From the NCBI RefSeq assembly GCF_000718305.1, contig NZ_JOFQ01000004.1, positions 124,001 through 188,000 of the forward strand: a stretch of DNA of 64,000 nucleotides, read 5' to 3'. The notes beneath the pieces were generated by a model, which was given only the letters and a program-made list of their open reading frames with translations, had not been told where the DNA came from and did no database searches. The position numbers were made by a program, and so were the translations under genes. The DNA comes from Streptomyces niger (GTDB taxonomy: Bacteria; Actinomycetota; Actinomycetes; Streptomycetales; Streptomycetaceae). Shown here one piece after another: positions 56,569 to 64,000 of the stretch (position 1 is the stretch's first letter; each line of letters starts with the position of its first letter).

Positions 56569-59500
56569 TCAGCTCACGCGGGTGAGCTTGGCGCCGAACG
56601 ACGGTTCTGCCAGGTCCTTCTGGAGTTCCACGGGTACCTTCACCTGGCCGGGCCCGCTGCCCGCCGTCAGGACGCCGACCTTCGTGCCCGCCTTCGCCTC
56701 GTGCGGGATGGTCTTGCCGTTGCCCGACAGTCCGAGCTTCACCGTCAGGCCGCTCCAGCCGACCGCCTTGACGTCCTTGGTCAGCACGACCGGCGTGGTA
56801 CCGCCGAGCCCGTCGTCGACCACGCCGACGACGTCGCCCTTCTTCAGGACCGTACGGTCCTCCAGCGCGCCCTGCGTCGTGGTGAGCAGGTCCTTGCTGA
56901 CGGCGTTGGCGGTGTCGATGATCGGCGTTCGGTGCTGGCCGAGCACCGCGCCGACGATCAGCTGCGTGGTGCCGCCGACCCGCTGCAGACCGGCGAAGAG
57001 CAGGTTGCCGCCCGCCTTCGAGGTGGAGCCGGTCTTGAGGCCGATCGCGTTGTTGTACGGCGGCAGGGTGTTGTAGTTGCGCCACTGCTTGCCGGACGGG
57101 TCCGTCCACGAGGGCAGCTTGGTGATGTCGACGAGCGCCGGCATCTCCATCGCCTTCTTGCCCAGCTTCACCTGGTCCTCGGCGGTGCTGACGGTGGTCT
57201 CGATCAGACCGCTGGGGTCGGTGTAGGTGGTGTTCTTCATGCCCAGCTCCTTGGCGGTGGCGTTCATCTTCTTGACGAACGCCTCCTGGGAACCGGCGTC
57301 CCAACGGGCCAGCAGGCGGGCGATGTTGTTCGCGGACGGGATCATGACAGCGGACAGTGCGTCCTTCTGCGAGATCGTGTCGCCTTCCTTGACCGTGTCG
57401 AGCACCGACTCGTCACCGTGCCCGGCGCCCTTCTTGCCGTCCTCCTCGGCCTGCTTGTCGATCCGGATCTTCTTCCCCGGCTTGCCGGGCTTCAGCGGGT
57501 GGTCGCGCATGATGATGTACGCGGTCATCGTCTTCGCGACGCTGCCGATCGGCACCGGCTTCTGCTCGCCGTACGAACCGATCGGGCCGAGCCCGGAGAC
57601 GTCGACGTACGCCTGGCCCTCGGACGGCCAGGGCATCGACGGCTTGCTGCCGTCGAAGGAGTACGTGGCGTCCGAGGTCAGGGTGAGGCCCGGATCCGGG
57701 AGCGGGCGCACGGCCTGCACGATCACGAAGACCAGCAGGAGCAGCAGGGCCAGCGGGGTCCAGATCTTGAACCGGCGCACGATCGTGCGGATCGGAGTCT
57801 CGGGCGGCGGCGGGGTGTTGGTGAGCTGCGCCAGAAGGTCGAGCGGGGGCAGCGGCTGCTGCTTCGTACGCTCGGACTCGGGCAGCGCGCCCGGCCCCGC
57901 CCCGGGGGCAGCGGTCGACGACTCGGCAGCCGTCGGCTGGGGGCCGGCCGGCGGTACGGCGGCCGGGAGCGCGGCGGTCGCGGCCGGGTCGCCCGGGGCC
58001 GCCTTGGCGGCGTCCGCAGCGGTCTTGGGGGCGTCGCTCGGGGTCTTGGCGGCGTCCGCCGGGGCCTTGGTGGTGTCGCTCGGCGCCTTGGCGGCGTCCG
58101 CCGCGTCCTTGCCGGTGCCCGCGGCGGTGCCGGGCTTGCCGAGGGGCTCCCCGGCCGGCTTGCCCACGGGTTTCGGCGGCTTGGCCGGCCGCTCGTCCGC
58201 CGACTTCAGCGCGACGAACTGGCTGGTCCGCTCCGAGTCCCGCTCGAGGGCCTTCTTGGCGTCCTGCTTACCGTCCTGCTTGGCACCCTGCTTGGTGCCC
58301 TTGTCGGCCTGGCCGTCCTCGCCGTCCTTGCCGTCCTCGCCCCCCTTGGCAGTGGTCGGCTTCTTGTCGGCTTCGGCCGCCTTCTTGTCGTCGGCCGTCT
58401 TCTCGGGAGAGGCGGTGGACTTTTCGGGAGAGGGGGTGGGCTTGCTGTCGAGCTCGGCGTCGGCCTTCTTGCCCTCGGCCTCGGCCTCGGCCTTCTTGGC
58501 ACCCTCGGCCGCGTCCTTGTCCGCGTCCGGGGTGCCGGCCGCGGCCTTCTTGGCGGCCTCGGAGCGCTTCGGGATGGCCGCGGCTGTCGCCTTACGGGCC
58601 TCGGCTTCCTTCGTGGCGTCCTTCGCGTCCTTCGCGCCCTTGCCGCCCTTGGCGCGCTTGGCGCTGTCCGCGTTATCCGCAGCGCCCTCGGAAGCCTCGG
58701 GGCCCTTGGAGCCCTCGGGGCCCTTCGTGGCGTCGGCGCCGGCCTCGGCACCCGCGTCGGTGTCCTTCTTCGTGCCCTTCTTCGCACCCTTCGGATTCAC
58801 GGCAGCAAACACTCGGGTCGCCTCGTCGACCGGGGTCGACCCGGAGGTCGACTTCGGAGCCAGCGTGCCGAAAACCGCCGTCGGCTGATCCACCTGCCCG
58901 GCGCCCTGCTTGCCCTTGGCACCCGGCTCCCGTACGGGCAGCCCAGGCCCGGCGTCGTCGCCCCCCTCGGCGGCGTCGCCCGCAGGGGCCTTCGCGGCAC
59001 CGGAGGAGCCGTCAGAGGCGTCACCGGAGGCGCCGTCGCGCGTCTCCGCCTCCTCCGCGCCCGCGGCGCCCTCCGGGGCGCCCTTGCCCGCCACCCAAGC
59101 GGCCACCGCCGCCTTGAGCCGGTCATCGCCCTTCTCGGGCGCGCCCTGCTCGGCGTCCGCCTCCTCCGGGGCCGACTTCTCCGCGTCCGACTTCCCCTCA
59201 GCGGCGTTCTCCGCGTCCGGCTCCCCAGAACCGGTCACGTCCGCGTCCCGCTTCGCACTGCCAACCTTCTTACCGCCGGCCTTCGCGTCCCCGGCCTTCG
59301 CGTCCCCGGCCTTCCCGCCGCCGGCCTTCCCGCCGGCAGCCTTCCCGCCGCCGGCCTTCTTGCCGTCCGGCGCCGCATCGTCCGAGGCCGCATCGTCCGA
59401 CGCCGCATCGTCCGCCTTCGGGGCGGCCGTCTTCGACGCGGCCGGCTCCGAGGCGGCCGGCTTCGCGGTGTCCGTCTTCGGGGTGCTCGTCTCCGGGGCG

Positions 59501-59673
59501 GCCGGCTCCGCGCCGCCCCGCTCCGTGTCCGCTGCAACCGAATCCGGCTCCGCGGACGTCTCCGTATCCGTCGGTGCATCGCGGAAGACCGCGAGCCGCG
59601 GATCGCGTTCGCTCCCCGCCGTCTCCCCCGACGACTGCTTCTGCTCCGACCTGTCGGGGGACTCGCCCGCCAC
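56569..59673 (-). CDS. D-alanyl-D-alanine carboxypeptidase (S11 PBP) with a ~600-residue disordered N-terminal tail
   Basis: Low-molecular-weight penicillin-binding protein that trims peptidoglycan pentapeptides, here 1034 aa. The S11 domain is complete: PVPIGSVAKTMTA (Ser711, SxxK), PSANNIAR (SxN) and AIGLKTGSTSKAGG (KTG), followed by a C-terminal beta domain. One membrane helix (WTPLALLLLLVFVIVQAV, ~638-655) puts the catalytic part outside and residues 1-635 in the cytoplasm. That tail is Ala/Lys/Asp/Gly-rich and contains DPRLAVF (24), DQPTAVF (262), DEATRVF (283) and SERTSQF (480), a repeated short motif. GTG at 59673 with AAGGAG six bases upstream is chosen over longer frames. A typical DacA has ~400 residues. 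Confidence 0.88.
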   Translation of the reverse strand: MAGESPDRSEQKQSSGETAGSERDPRLAVFRDAPTDTETSAEPDSVAADTERGGAEPAAPETSTPKTDTAKPAASEPAASKTAAPKADDAASDDAASDDAAPDGKKAGGGKAAGGKAGGGKAGDAKAGDAKAGGKKVGSAKRDADVTGSGEPDAENAAEGKSDAEKSAPEEADAEQGAPEKGDDRLKAAVAAWVAGKGAPEGAAGAEEAETRDGASGDASDGSSGAAKAPAGDAAEGGDDAGPGLPVREPGAKGKQGAGQVDQPTAVFGTLAPKSTSGSTPVDEATRVFAAVNPKGAKKGTKKDTDAGAEAGADATKGPEGSKGPEASEGAADNADSAKRAKGGKGAKDAKDATKEAEARKATAAAIPKRSEAAKKAAAGTPDADKDAAEGAKKAEAEAEGKKADAELDSKPTPSPEKSTASPEKTADDKKAAEADKKPTTAKGGEDGKDGEDGQADKGTKQGAKQDGKQDAKKALERDSERTSQFVALKSADERPAKPPKPVGKPAGEPLGKPGTAAGTGKDAADAAKAPSDTTKAPADAAKTPSDAPKTAADAAKAAPGDPAATAALPAAVPPAGPQPTAAESSTAAPGAGPGALPESERTKQQPLPPLDLLAQLTNTPPPPETPIRTIVRRFKIWTPLALLLLLVFVIVQAVRPLPDPGLTLTSDATYSFDGSKPSMPWPSEGQAYVDVSGLGPIGSYGEQKPVPIGSVAKTMTAYIIMRDHPLKPGKPGKKIRIDKQAEEDGKKGAGHGDESVLDTVKEGDTISQKDALSAVMIPSANNIARLLARWDAGSQEAFVKKMNATAKELGMKNTTYTDPSGLIETTVSTAEDQVKLGKKAMEMPALVDITKLPSWTDPSGKQWRNYNTLPPYNNAIGLKTGSTSKAGGNLLFAGLQRVGGTTQLIVGAVLGQHRTPIIDTANAVSKDLLTTTQGALEDRTVLKKGDVVGVVDDGLGGTTPVVLTKDVKAVGWSGLTVKLGLSGNGKTIPHEAKAGTKVGVLTAGSGPGQVKVPVELQKDLAEPSFGAKLTRVS

Positions 59674-59912
59674 CGGTGTCTCCTTCGTATGTCGCGCTGC
59701 TGCTGTGCCCAGTGTTGCCAAGTGTCCTGTGTGCGAGAAGCGCGGCTGCGCTGCCGCGCGGTCCCGGGCCCGCGTCCTGGTCTCGGAGGCTGTCACCCAC
59801 GCAGTAGACGAGAACGACATACCTACCGGTTCCCTACCGAAACACCCACGCACTCTCGACAGATGAATGTGAGAGGGGTCACCCTGTCATTCATCCACGC
59901 GGGGAGGCATGG

Positions 59913-60677
59913 ATGGGCAGGAGCCGCAGAACAATTCCGGAGGAGCTTCTGCTGCTCGCTTTGGACCCGGCCACGGGAACCACAGCGCAGCCGCAGTCGC
60001 TCGACCTCGGTCTGGCCGGGGCCCAGCTAGTGGAGCTGGCTCTGGCGGGACGGATAGCCCCTGACGGGGATCGTATCGCCGTGGTGCTGCCACGGCCGAC
60101 TGGAGATCCGACACTGGACTCGGCACTCGAGTTGCTGCGACGTCGCGGCAGCCCGGTGCGCGCGGTCCACTGGATCGGCGGGCCCCGGCTGGGGCTGCGC
60201 CAGACCTACCTCACGCATCTGGAGCGGTGCGGCATGGTGCATGCCGTGGCGGGTCAGATGTGCGGGGTGCTGCCGACGACTCGCTACCAGGCGACGGACA
60301 CGGCCATCAGCCGGGAAATCAGGGCCCGGCTGGACAACGCGATCCGCACCGGCGTACCCCCGGACCCGCGGACCGCGGCGCTCGCCGCGCTGGCCCATGC
60401 GGTCGGCCTCGGCAAGCACCTGTACCCCGGGAACGAAGGGCGCTCCTCGCGCTCCCGCCTCCGGGACCTCATCCGGCACGACCCCATGGGCGGGCTGGTC
60501 GCGCACGCCGTCATGGACGTGCAGAACGGCGTCGCGGCGCAGCCGAGGCGCGCACCGGCAGCGGGACCGCCGGGACCCGGAGCCGGCCGGCAGCCGGCGG
60601 CCCGGGCGACGGACGGAACGCCTGGCGTTCCGGCACAGCCGCGGCGGGGCAGCATGGCCCGCGTCGGCGCCCGTTAG
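59913..60677 (+). CDS. GPP34 (GOLPH3-like) family protein
   Basis: Actinobacterial relative of the eukaryotic Golgi phosphoprotein 3 (254 aa). TIPEELLLLALDPATGTTAQ is the conserved N-terminal helix, LDLGLAGAQLVELALAGRIA the typical second block, and RRRGSPVRAVHWIGG and GMVHAVAGQMCGVLPTTRY follow. In eukaryotes GOLPH3 binds PI4P; in Streptomyces several paralogues exist, apparently as membrane-peripheral proteins without known role. The C-terminal 40 residues are disordered. ATG at 59913 follows GGGGAGG. It is divergent from the carboxypeptidase. Confidence 0.9.
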   Translation: MGRSRRTIPEELLLLALDPATGTTAQPQSLDLGLAGAQLVELALAGRIAPDGDRIAVVLPRPTGDPTLDSALELLRRRGSPVRAVHWIGGPRLGLRQTYLTHLERCGMVHAVAGQMCGVLPTTRYQATDTAISREIRARLDNAIRTGVPPDPRTAALAALAHAVGLGKHLYPGNEGRSSRSRLRDLIRHDPMGGLVAHAVMDVQNGVAAQPRRAPAAGPPGPGAGRQPAARATDGTPGVPAQPRRGSMARVGAR

Positions 60678-61218
60678 CAGGACGAGCAGGACCAGGACGG
60701 ACAGACCGCTCCAGGACGGTCGGGCAGTTCCAGACGGTCGGGCAGTTCCAGGACGAGCAGGGCCGGACGGGCAGGACTCGGCAGCGCAGGACTCGGAAGA
60801 CGGGCTCCGGACGGAAGGGTCGGCCGGACGAGTTCACGCGCACGCCGCAGGCCGCACAACAGCAGACCGGACAGCAGCAGGACGCCGTCGTCCCCAGGGC
60901 GGCACCTGCACGAGCGGTGATCGCGCGGCAGCAGCGCGCGACGACCGCCCGAGCGGGAATCCCGTCCGTGGCAGTAGCTACGCACCACCCTCGCCAGCAC
61001 CGACACCATCGGCACATCGGCACATCGGCAACGCAGTGACCGGTGACGAGCCACCGCCGACGCGGAGCATCGCGGCCGCGGAACGGCCGGCGGCGGAACG
61101 GCCGGCGACGCAGTACCGGGCGCCACACCGCAGCACCTACCGCAGCGCCCGCATCGCAGCACCCATATCGCAGTACCAACCGCACCGTCCCCAGGTCCCG
61201 TTCGGGAGCCGCAGAAAG

Positions 61219-61269
61219 CGCGGGGTGGTGGGCCTACCGTTCGGACGGCGGCAGGCCCACCACCCCGCG
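61219..61269. terminator. Long near-perfect hairpin (terminator-like)
   Basis: CGCGGGGTGGTGGGCCTACC pairs with GGCAGGCCCACCACCCCGCG with one mismatch and a loop of about ten bases. It stands 540 bp beyond the GPP34 stop, too far for a simple terminator of that gene, so an unannotated transcript or a bidirectional insulator is possible. Confidence 0.65.
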
Positions 61270-61369
61270 TGCGCGTTCCGGGGAAGCCGGACCGTACGGC
61301 GAGCGGGCCATGCGGCCCAGGCCGGCCCCGAGGGACCGCATGGCCCCGAAGAGCGGCCGCACACCCCGC

Positions 61370-61510
61370 AGCCGGCACCGGCACTCGCCAACAGGCCCGC
61401 ACGCCCTGTCCGGTCCGCACGCCCCTGGTTGCCTCGCACGCCCGCGTAGAAGGGCCGCACGCCCCTGGCTGCACCGCACGCCCCGCAGAAGGGCCGCACG
61501 CCGCGTACAG
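61370..61510. repeat. Degenerate GCCGCACGCCCC repeat
   Basis: Units of roughly 36 bp with GAAGGGCCGCACGCC (61447-61461 and 61488-61502) and intervening CCGCACGCCCC variants, at least four recognisable copies. Confidence 0.7.
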
Positions 61511-61724
61511 GCCCGCGTACCGCTCCACCGGGCGCCGTGACGTCCGTACGCGCTCCCGGTAACCGCTTGTACGTCCCAGTGCCGGGGCCCGGCCCGCCGC
61601 ATCCCGTAGCGGCTCTCGTACCCGCACCTACCTTGTCCGGCCATTTCCCAGCGCGGCGCCGACCAGTGGTGGCAATCTGCTGAACAGGAAAAAACAGCAG
61701 TCCGGAGCCGGAGGTGCACGTCCC

Positions 61725-62591
61725 GTGGCGTCCAATGTGAATCCGACCGTCAGGCGTCGCCGGTTGGGCCAGGAGCTGCGCAGGCTCCGGGAGCTCAAGG
61801 GCATGACCGCGGAGGAGGTCGCGGAGCGGCTGCTGGTCTCGCAATCGAAGATCAGCAGGTTGGAGAACGGCCGTCGCAGCATCAGTCAGCGCGACGTCCG
61901 CGATCTCTGCGGCGTGTACGAAGTCGAGGACCACCGCATCGTCGATTCGCTGATGCAGATGGCGAAGGACTCCCGGCAGCAGGGTTGGTGGCACGCCTTC
62001 GGCGACATTCCGTACAGCGTCTACATCGGCCTGGAGACGGAGGCGGCGTCGCTACGCGTGTACGAGTCGCTGCTCGTGCCCGGCCTGCTGCAGACGCCCG
62101 GTTACGCGGAGGCCGTGATCCCCGGCACCGTCCCCGAACTGGCACCGGACCAGCTGGAGAAGCGCATCCAGGTGCGCATGCGGCGCCAGGAGCGGGTCAG
62201 CGATCCGCACACCCCGCTGCGGCTGTGGGTCGTGCTGGACGAGAGCGCGCTGCGCCGCGTCGTCGGCAGCCACCTCATCATGCGCGAGCAGCTGGAACAC
62301 CTCGTGGAGATCAGCAAGCTGCCCCATGTGACGGTGCAGGTGCTGCCGTACGACACCGGGGCGCACGCCGGGATGTCCGGCACGTTCTCGATCCTGGAGT
62401 TCGACGACGCGGCCGACTCCAGCGTGGTCTACATCGAGGGCGTCACGAGTGACCTGTACCTGGAGAAGACCAACGACGTGCACAAGTACACGATCATGTA
62501 CGAGCACCTGCGGGCCCAGGCGCTCAACGCCGACCAGAGCCGGGAGTTCATCGCCGAGGCCGCCAAGCAGCACGCCGACAGCAGGGGTTGA
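61725..62591 (+). CDS. Helix-turn-helix regulator with DUF5753
   Basis: Streptomyces-type XRE regulator of 288 aa. RRLGQELRRLRELKGMTAEE and RLLVSQSKISRLENGRRSIS form the helix-turn-helix (residues 12-60); the rest is DUF5753 (GLLQTPGYAEAVIPG, RMRRQERVSDPHTPLRLWVV, LPHVTVQVLPYDTGAHAGM). Such proteins are encoded beside a small DUF397 protein, the AbaA/WhiJ-BldB type of paired loci, where the DUF397 protein modulates the regulator's DNA binding in development or antibiotic control. GTG at 61725. The DUF397 gene follows after 332 bases rather than directly. Confidence 0.92.
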   Translation: MASNVNPTVRRRRLGQELRRLRELKGMTAEEVAERLLVSQSKISRLENGRRSISQRDVRDLCGVYEVEDHRIVDSLMQMAKDSRQQGWWHAFGDIPYSVYIGLETEAASLRVYESLLVPGLLQTPGYAEAVIPGTVPELAPDQLEKRIQVRMRRQERVSDPHTPLRLWVVLDESALRRVVGSHLIMREQLEHLVEISKLPHVTVQVLPYDTGAHAGMSGTFSILEFDDAADSSVVYIEGVTSDLYLEKTNDVHKYTIMYEHLRAQALNADQSREFIAEAAKQHADSRG

Positions 62592-62923
62592 GGAGCGGGC
62601 GAGCCGTCACCGGGCGCCCCTGACCAGGGTGCCGCAGGCGCGTCGCAGGGACTTCGCCGGGGCGTCGCAGGGGCGGCGCAGGGGGCATCGCCGGGCGTCA
62701 CTGGGGGCATCGCCGGCAGGAAAGAGCTCGTCGGAAGGGCGGGCGACCGGCTCCGGTGCGGGAGTGGGGCAAGGTACACCCGGCCCACTTTTCTTGAAAA
62801 GAGATCAAGGAATATGCCATACGGATGGGTGACACCCCTCTGGCATCGGTGATGTTGGCGCGTAGCGTCATGCATACCGAATCCGCGCCAAGTCGCGGCA
62901 ACCCAGAGTGAGTCGGAGTGAAC
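62592..62923 (+). other. 332-bp gap between the XRE regulator and DUF397 gene
   Basis: The first half holds short GC repeats (two copies of GGGGGCATCGCCGG at 62686 and 62703, several GTCGCAGGG units). The second half, 62780-62870, is AT-richer with the nested inverted repeats described separately, and must contain the DUF397 promoter. No extra gene is supported. Confidence 0.6.
62793..62846. promoter_or_regulatory. Inverted repeats in the DUF397 promoter
   Basis: CTTGA-7-TCAAG (62793-62809) is followed by a nested palindrome: outer arms ATGCCA (62814-62819) and TGGCAT (62841-62846) enclose GGGTGACACCC (62827-62837). They precede the DUF397 start by 78-131 bp and are the best candidates for the DUF5753 regulator's operator. 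Confidence 0.6.
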
Positions 62924-63133
62924 ATGGTCATCCAGCCGAATTCCGCATTTTCCTGGAAGAAGTCCTCGTACTCCGGTGGCAACGGAGCCTGTGTCGAGAT
63001 CGCCGTGCCGGCCACCGAGGCCATCGCGGTGCGCGACTCCAAGGACCCCGACGGCCCCCGTCTGACGTTCGACAACGCCGCCTGGAGCACGTTCGTGGCG
63101 GAGGTCGGCGCCGGTACGTACGACCTGGCCTGA
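62924..63133 (+). CDS. DUF397 domain protein (BldB-like partner)
   Basis: Small 69-aa protein with the DUF397 core: FSWKKSSYSGGNGACVEIAV, AIAVRDSKDPDGPRLTFDNA and WSTFVAEVG. DUF397 proteins pair with an adjacent DUF5753 helix-turn-helix protein; genetic work on WhiJ-type loci suggests they relieve or adjust repression. ATG at 62924 is preferred because GGAG lies five bases before it; GTG at 62918 is also possible. It follows the XRE gene on the same strand but has its own AT-rich promoter region. Confidence 0.92.
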   Translation: MVIQPNSAFSWKKSSYSGGNGACVEIAVPATEAIAVRDSKDPDGPRLTFDNAAWSTFVAEVGAGTYDLA

Positions 63134-63189
63134 GCGGGTCGGCGTCCCACCCTTCAGAGGTGCGCGTGCCACACACGCGTACTGCCCCT

Positions 63190-63330
63190 CAGCACCAACC
63201 CGAACAATTCCGCAAATCCACAACTCAATAACTGCATCACAGCACCATGCACCACTGCACCACGCAACACAGCACCACACACAATTTCATCGCTTCACCG
63301 CACCACACCGCACCACCGCAACGAGCCCTC
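63190..63330. repeat. CAC-rich low-complexity tract
   Basis: About 140 bases dominated by GCACCAC/CACAGC units on the plus strand and low in GC for this genome, between the DUF397 stop and the end of the minus-strand gene. No regular period or spacer structure is seen. Confidence 0.7.
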
Positions 63331-63369
63331 TCGACTGGATCGCCGTCCCGGCCGAGGGGGCTCGGCCCA

Positions 63370-64000
63370 TCAGCGCAGCTGATCCACGTAGCGGTCCGTG
63401 CCCGGTACGGTCGGGATGAAGGGCGCGACCAGCTCCACCCTCCCCAGTCCGGACGCCGCCACTTCGGCGTCCAGCCCTTCGAAGGTGTCCGCCCAGCAGT
63501 CGCGCGGGTCCGCCTCCAGGAACCACAGCAGCGTCAGTCGGGTGTCCACGCCGGCCACTTGCTTCACGTACGCCATCCGGTCGGCCGGCAGCGGCGTCGG
63601 CCGGAAGACCGTGACGAGTGCCGCCCGTGAACCCGCGAGCCGGGCCGGCAGCTGCCGCGTACGCAACCACTCCAACAGTTCGGCCCGTTGTTCCGGACCC
63701 GCCGCGTCGACCACCTGGAGGACCAGCCCGGCGTACGGGTGGTCCAGGGCGTGATAGTCGCGCGGCCCGGCGTCACCGTCCCGGTACACGGTCGCCTCAT
63801 GGTCCTGGAAGGCCGTGAAGACATGGGTGCGGGCCTGGTGGACCCGGCCGTCGCGGTTGAGGCGGCGGTTGATGGCCACCGTCCAGCGCATGTGGTCGTC
63901 GTAGCGGCCCTCGGTGATCCAGTACGTGGTCAGGTAGCAGCCGGCCGTGACGGGGCCGGCCACTGCCGACGGGTCCGGGTAGCGCAGGAGCTGCAGATCG
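63370..64000 (-). CDS. Hypothetical protein, 5' end outside window
   Basis: The frame runs without a stop to the window end, so at least 209 residues are visible and the start is beyond 64000. I cannot assign a family. Notable stretches are GCYLTTYWITEGRYDDHMRW, RTHVFTAFQDHEATVYRDGD, VLQVVDAAGPEQRAELLEWL and VTVFRPTPLPADRMAYVKQV; the visible part looks like a soluble alpha/beta protein with no signal peptide or helix for the membrane. Codon bias is strong. It is convergent with the DUF397 gene across a CAC-rich gap. Confidence 0.75.
   Translation of the reverse strand, partial: DLQLLRYPDPSAVAGPVTAGCYLTTYWITEGRYDDHMRWTVAINRRLNRDGRVHQARTHVFTAFQDHEATVYRDGDAGPRDYHALDHPYAGLVLQVVDAAGPEQRAELLEWLRTRQLPARLAGSRAALVTVFRPTPLPADRMAYVKQVAGVDTRLTLLWFLEADPRDCWADTFEGLDAEVAASGLGRVELVAPFIPTVPGTDRYVDQLR

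Larger units (their letters stand above)
60678..61724. other. 1-kb gene-free stretch with repeats and a long hairpin
   Basis: Open frames exist in several phases but none has consistent codon bias or recognisable domains. Contents: two copies of GACGGTCGGGCAGTTCCA (about 60715-60755) next to further ACGAGCAG repeats, two copies of GCGGAACGGCCGGCG (61077-61110), a long hairpin at 61219-61269, and GCCGCACGCCCC repeats from 61370 to 61510. The AT-richer stretch 61660-61700 should hold the promoter for the helix-turn-helix gene at 61725. Confidence 0.65.

Noticed and set aside
56701..60030. A 1109-codon plus-strand open frame opposite the carboxypeptidase
   Set aside because: It is the antisense of a high-GC gene; its composition is Arg/Gly/Val-rich without domains, and the minus-strand frame holds all S11 motifs.
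63190..63330. Possible satellite or CRISPR leader in the CAC-rich tract
   Set aside because: No regular period, no conserved direct repeat and no spacers; low-complexity sequence only.

Overview
The window is chromosomal DNA of a high-GC actinomycete, almost certainly a Streptomyces. Third-codon GC bias is very strong, GTG/TTG/CTG starts are common, and it carries genus-typical genes: the divisome protein SepX, the HrdD sigma factor with a SigR-type promoter, a DUF5753 helix-turn-helix/DUF397 pair, a GPP34 protein, DUF2637 and MerR-PP2C proteins. The block fthC / galU-moeA-moaC-mogA-rimJ-like-sepX matches the conserved actinobacterial order (galU-moeA1-rimJ-Rv0996 in Mycobacterium tuberculosis). 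Most of the window is core chromosome.

Layout. 1-2.4 kb: end of an M23 peptidase, a DUF2637 membrane protein and tRNA-Ala(CGC). 2.5-8.5 kb: sepX and the molybdenum-cofactor/galU operon on the minus strand, divergent from 5-formyl-THF cyclo-ligase. 8.5-17.2 kb: penicillin acylase, K+/H+ antiporter, MFS exporter, an FmdB zinc-ribbon gene behind a CIRCE-like element, MTA phosphorylase and mscL. 17.3-31.4 kb: a stand-alone fragment of the acetyl-CoA-synthetase fold, a sulfide:quinone reductase-like enzyme, MerR-PP2C, M20 amidohydrolase, O-methyltransferase, group III truncated haemoglobin, two L,D-transpeptidases, a P1 peptidase and a CaiB-type CoA-transferase. 31.6-37.1 kb: the fructose operon fruR-fruK-fruA and hrdD. 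37.1-46.9 kb: acetyltransferase, PPOX and questin-oxidase proteins, regulators with an MFS drug exporter, an M6 metalloprotease and a small-membrane-protein operon. 47.0-48.5 kb: tRNA-Arg(CCT), then the 5' halves of a polyprenyl synthase and a terpene synthase facing each other. 48.6-51.8 kb: a PadR regulator divergent from a carotenoid oxygenase/VC0807 membrane-protein operon. 52.1-64 kb: recQ, a GT39 glycosyltransferase, a very long D-Ala-D-Ala carboxypeptidase, GPP34, an XRE/DUF397 pair and a partial gene running off the end.

Regulation seen directly in the sequence: a CIRCE-type repeat before fmdB (14662-14688), a perfect CRP-type palindrome before an L,D-transpeptidase (30052-30067), a consensus SigR promoter before hrdD (37047-37072), a large imperfect palindrome between padR and the carotenoid oxygenase (49311-49373), six direct repeats with exact 11-bp phasing before fruR (35617-35682), and several inverted repeats beside TetR/XRE-type regulators.

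A second theme is that about fifteen gene-to-gene gaps hold short degenerate tandem repeats (11-47 bp units), each unique to its locus and often starting at a stop codon; related repeats lie inside protein linkers. No insertion sequence, prophage or CRISPR array is present. The best leads are the PadR/carotenoid-oxygenase/VC0807 operon, the truncated terpene locus at the tRNA, the CIRCE-fmdB link, and the carboxypeptidase with a roughly 600-residue cytoplasmic tail carrying repeated TxxF-like motifs.
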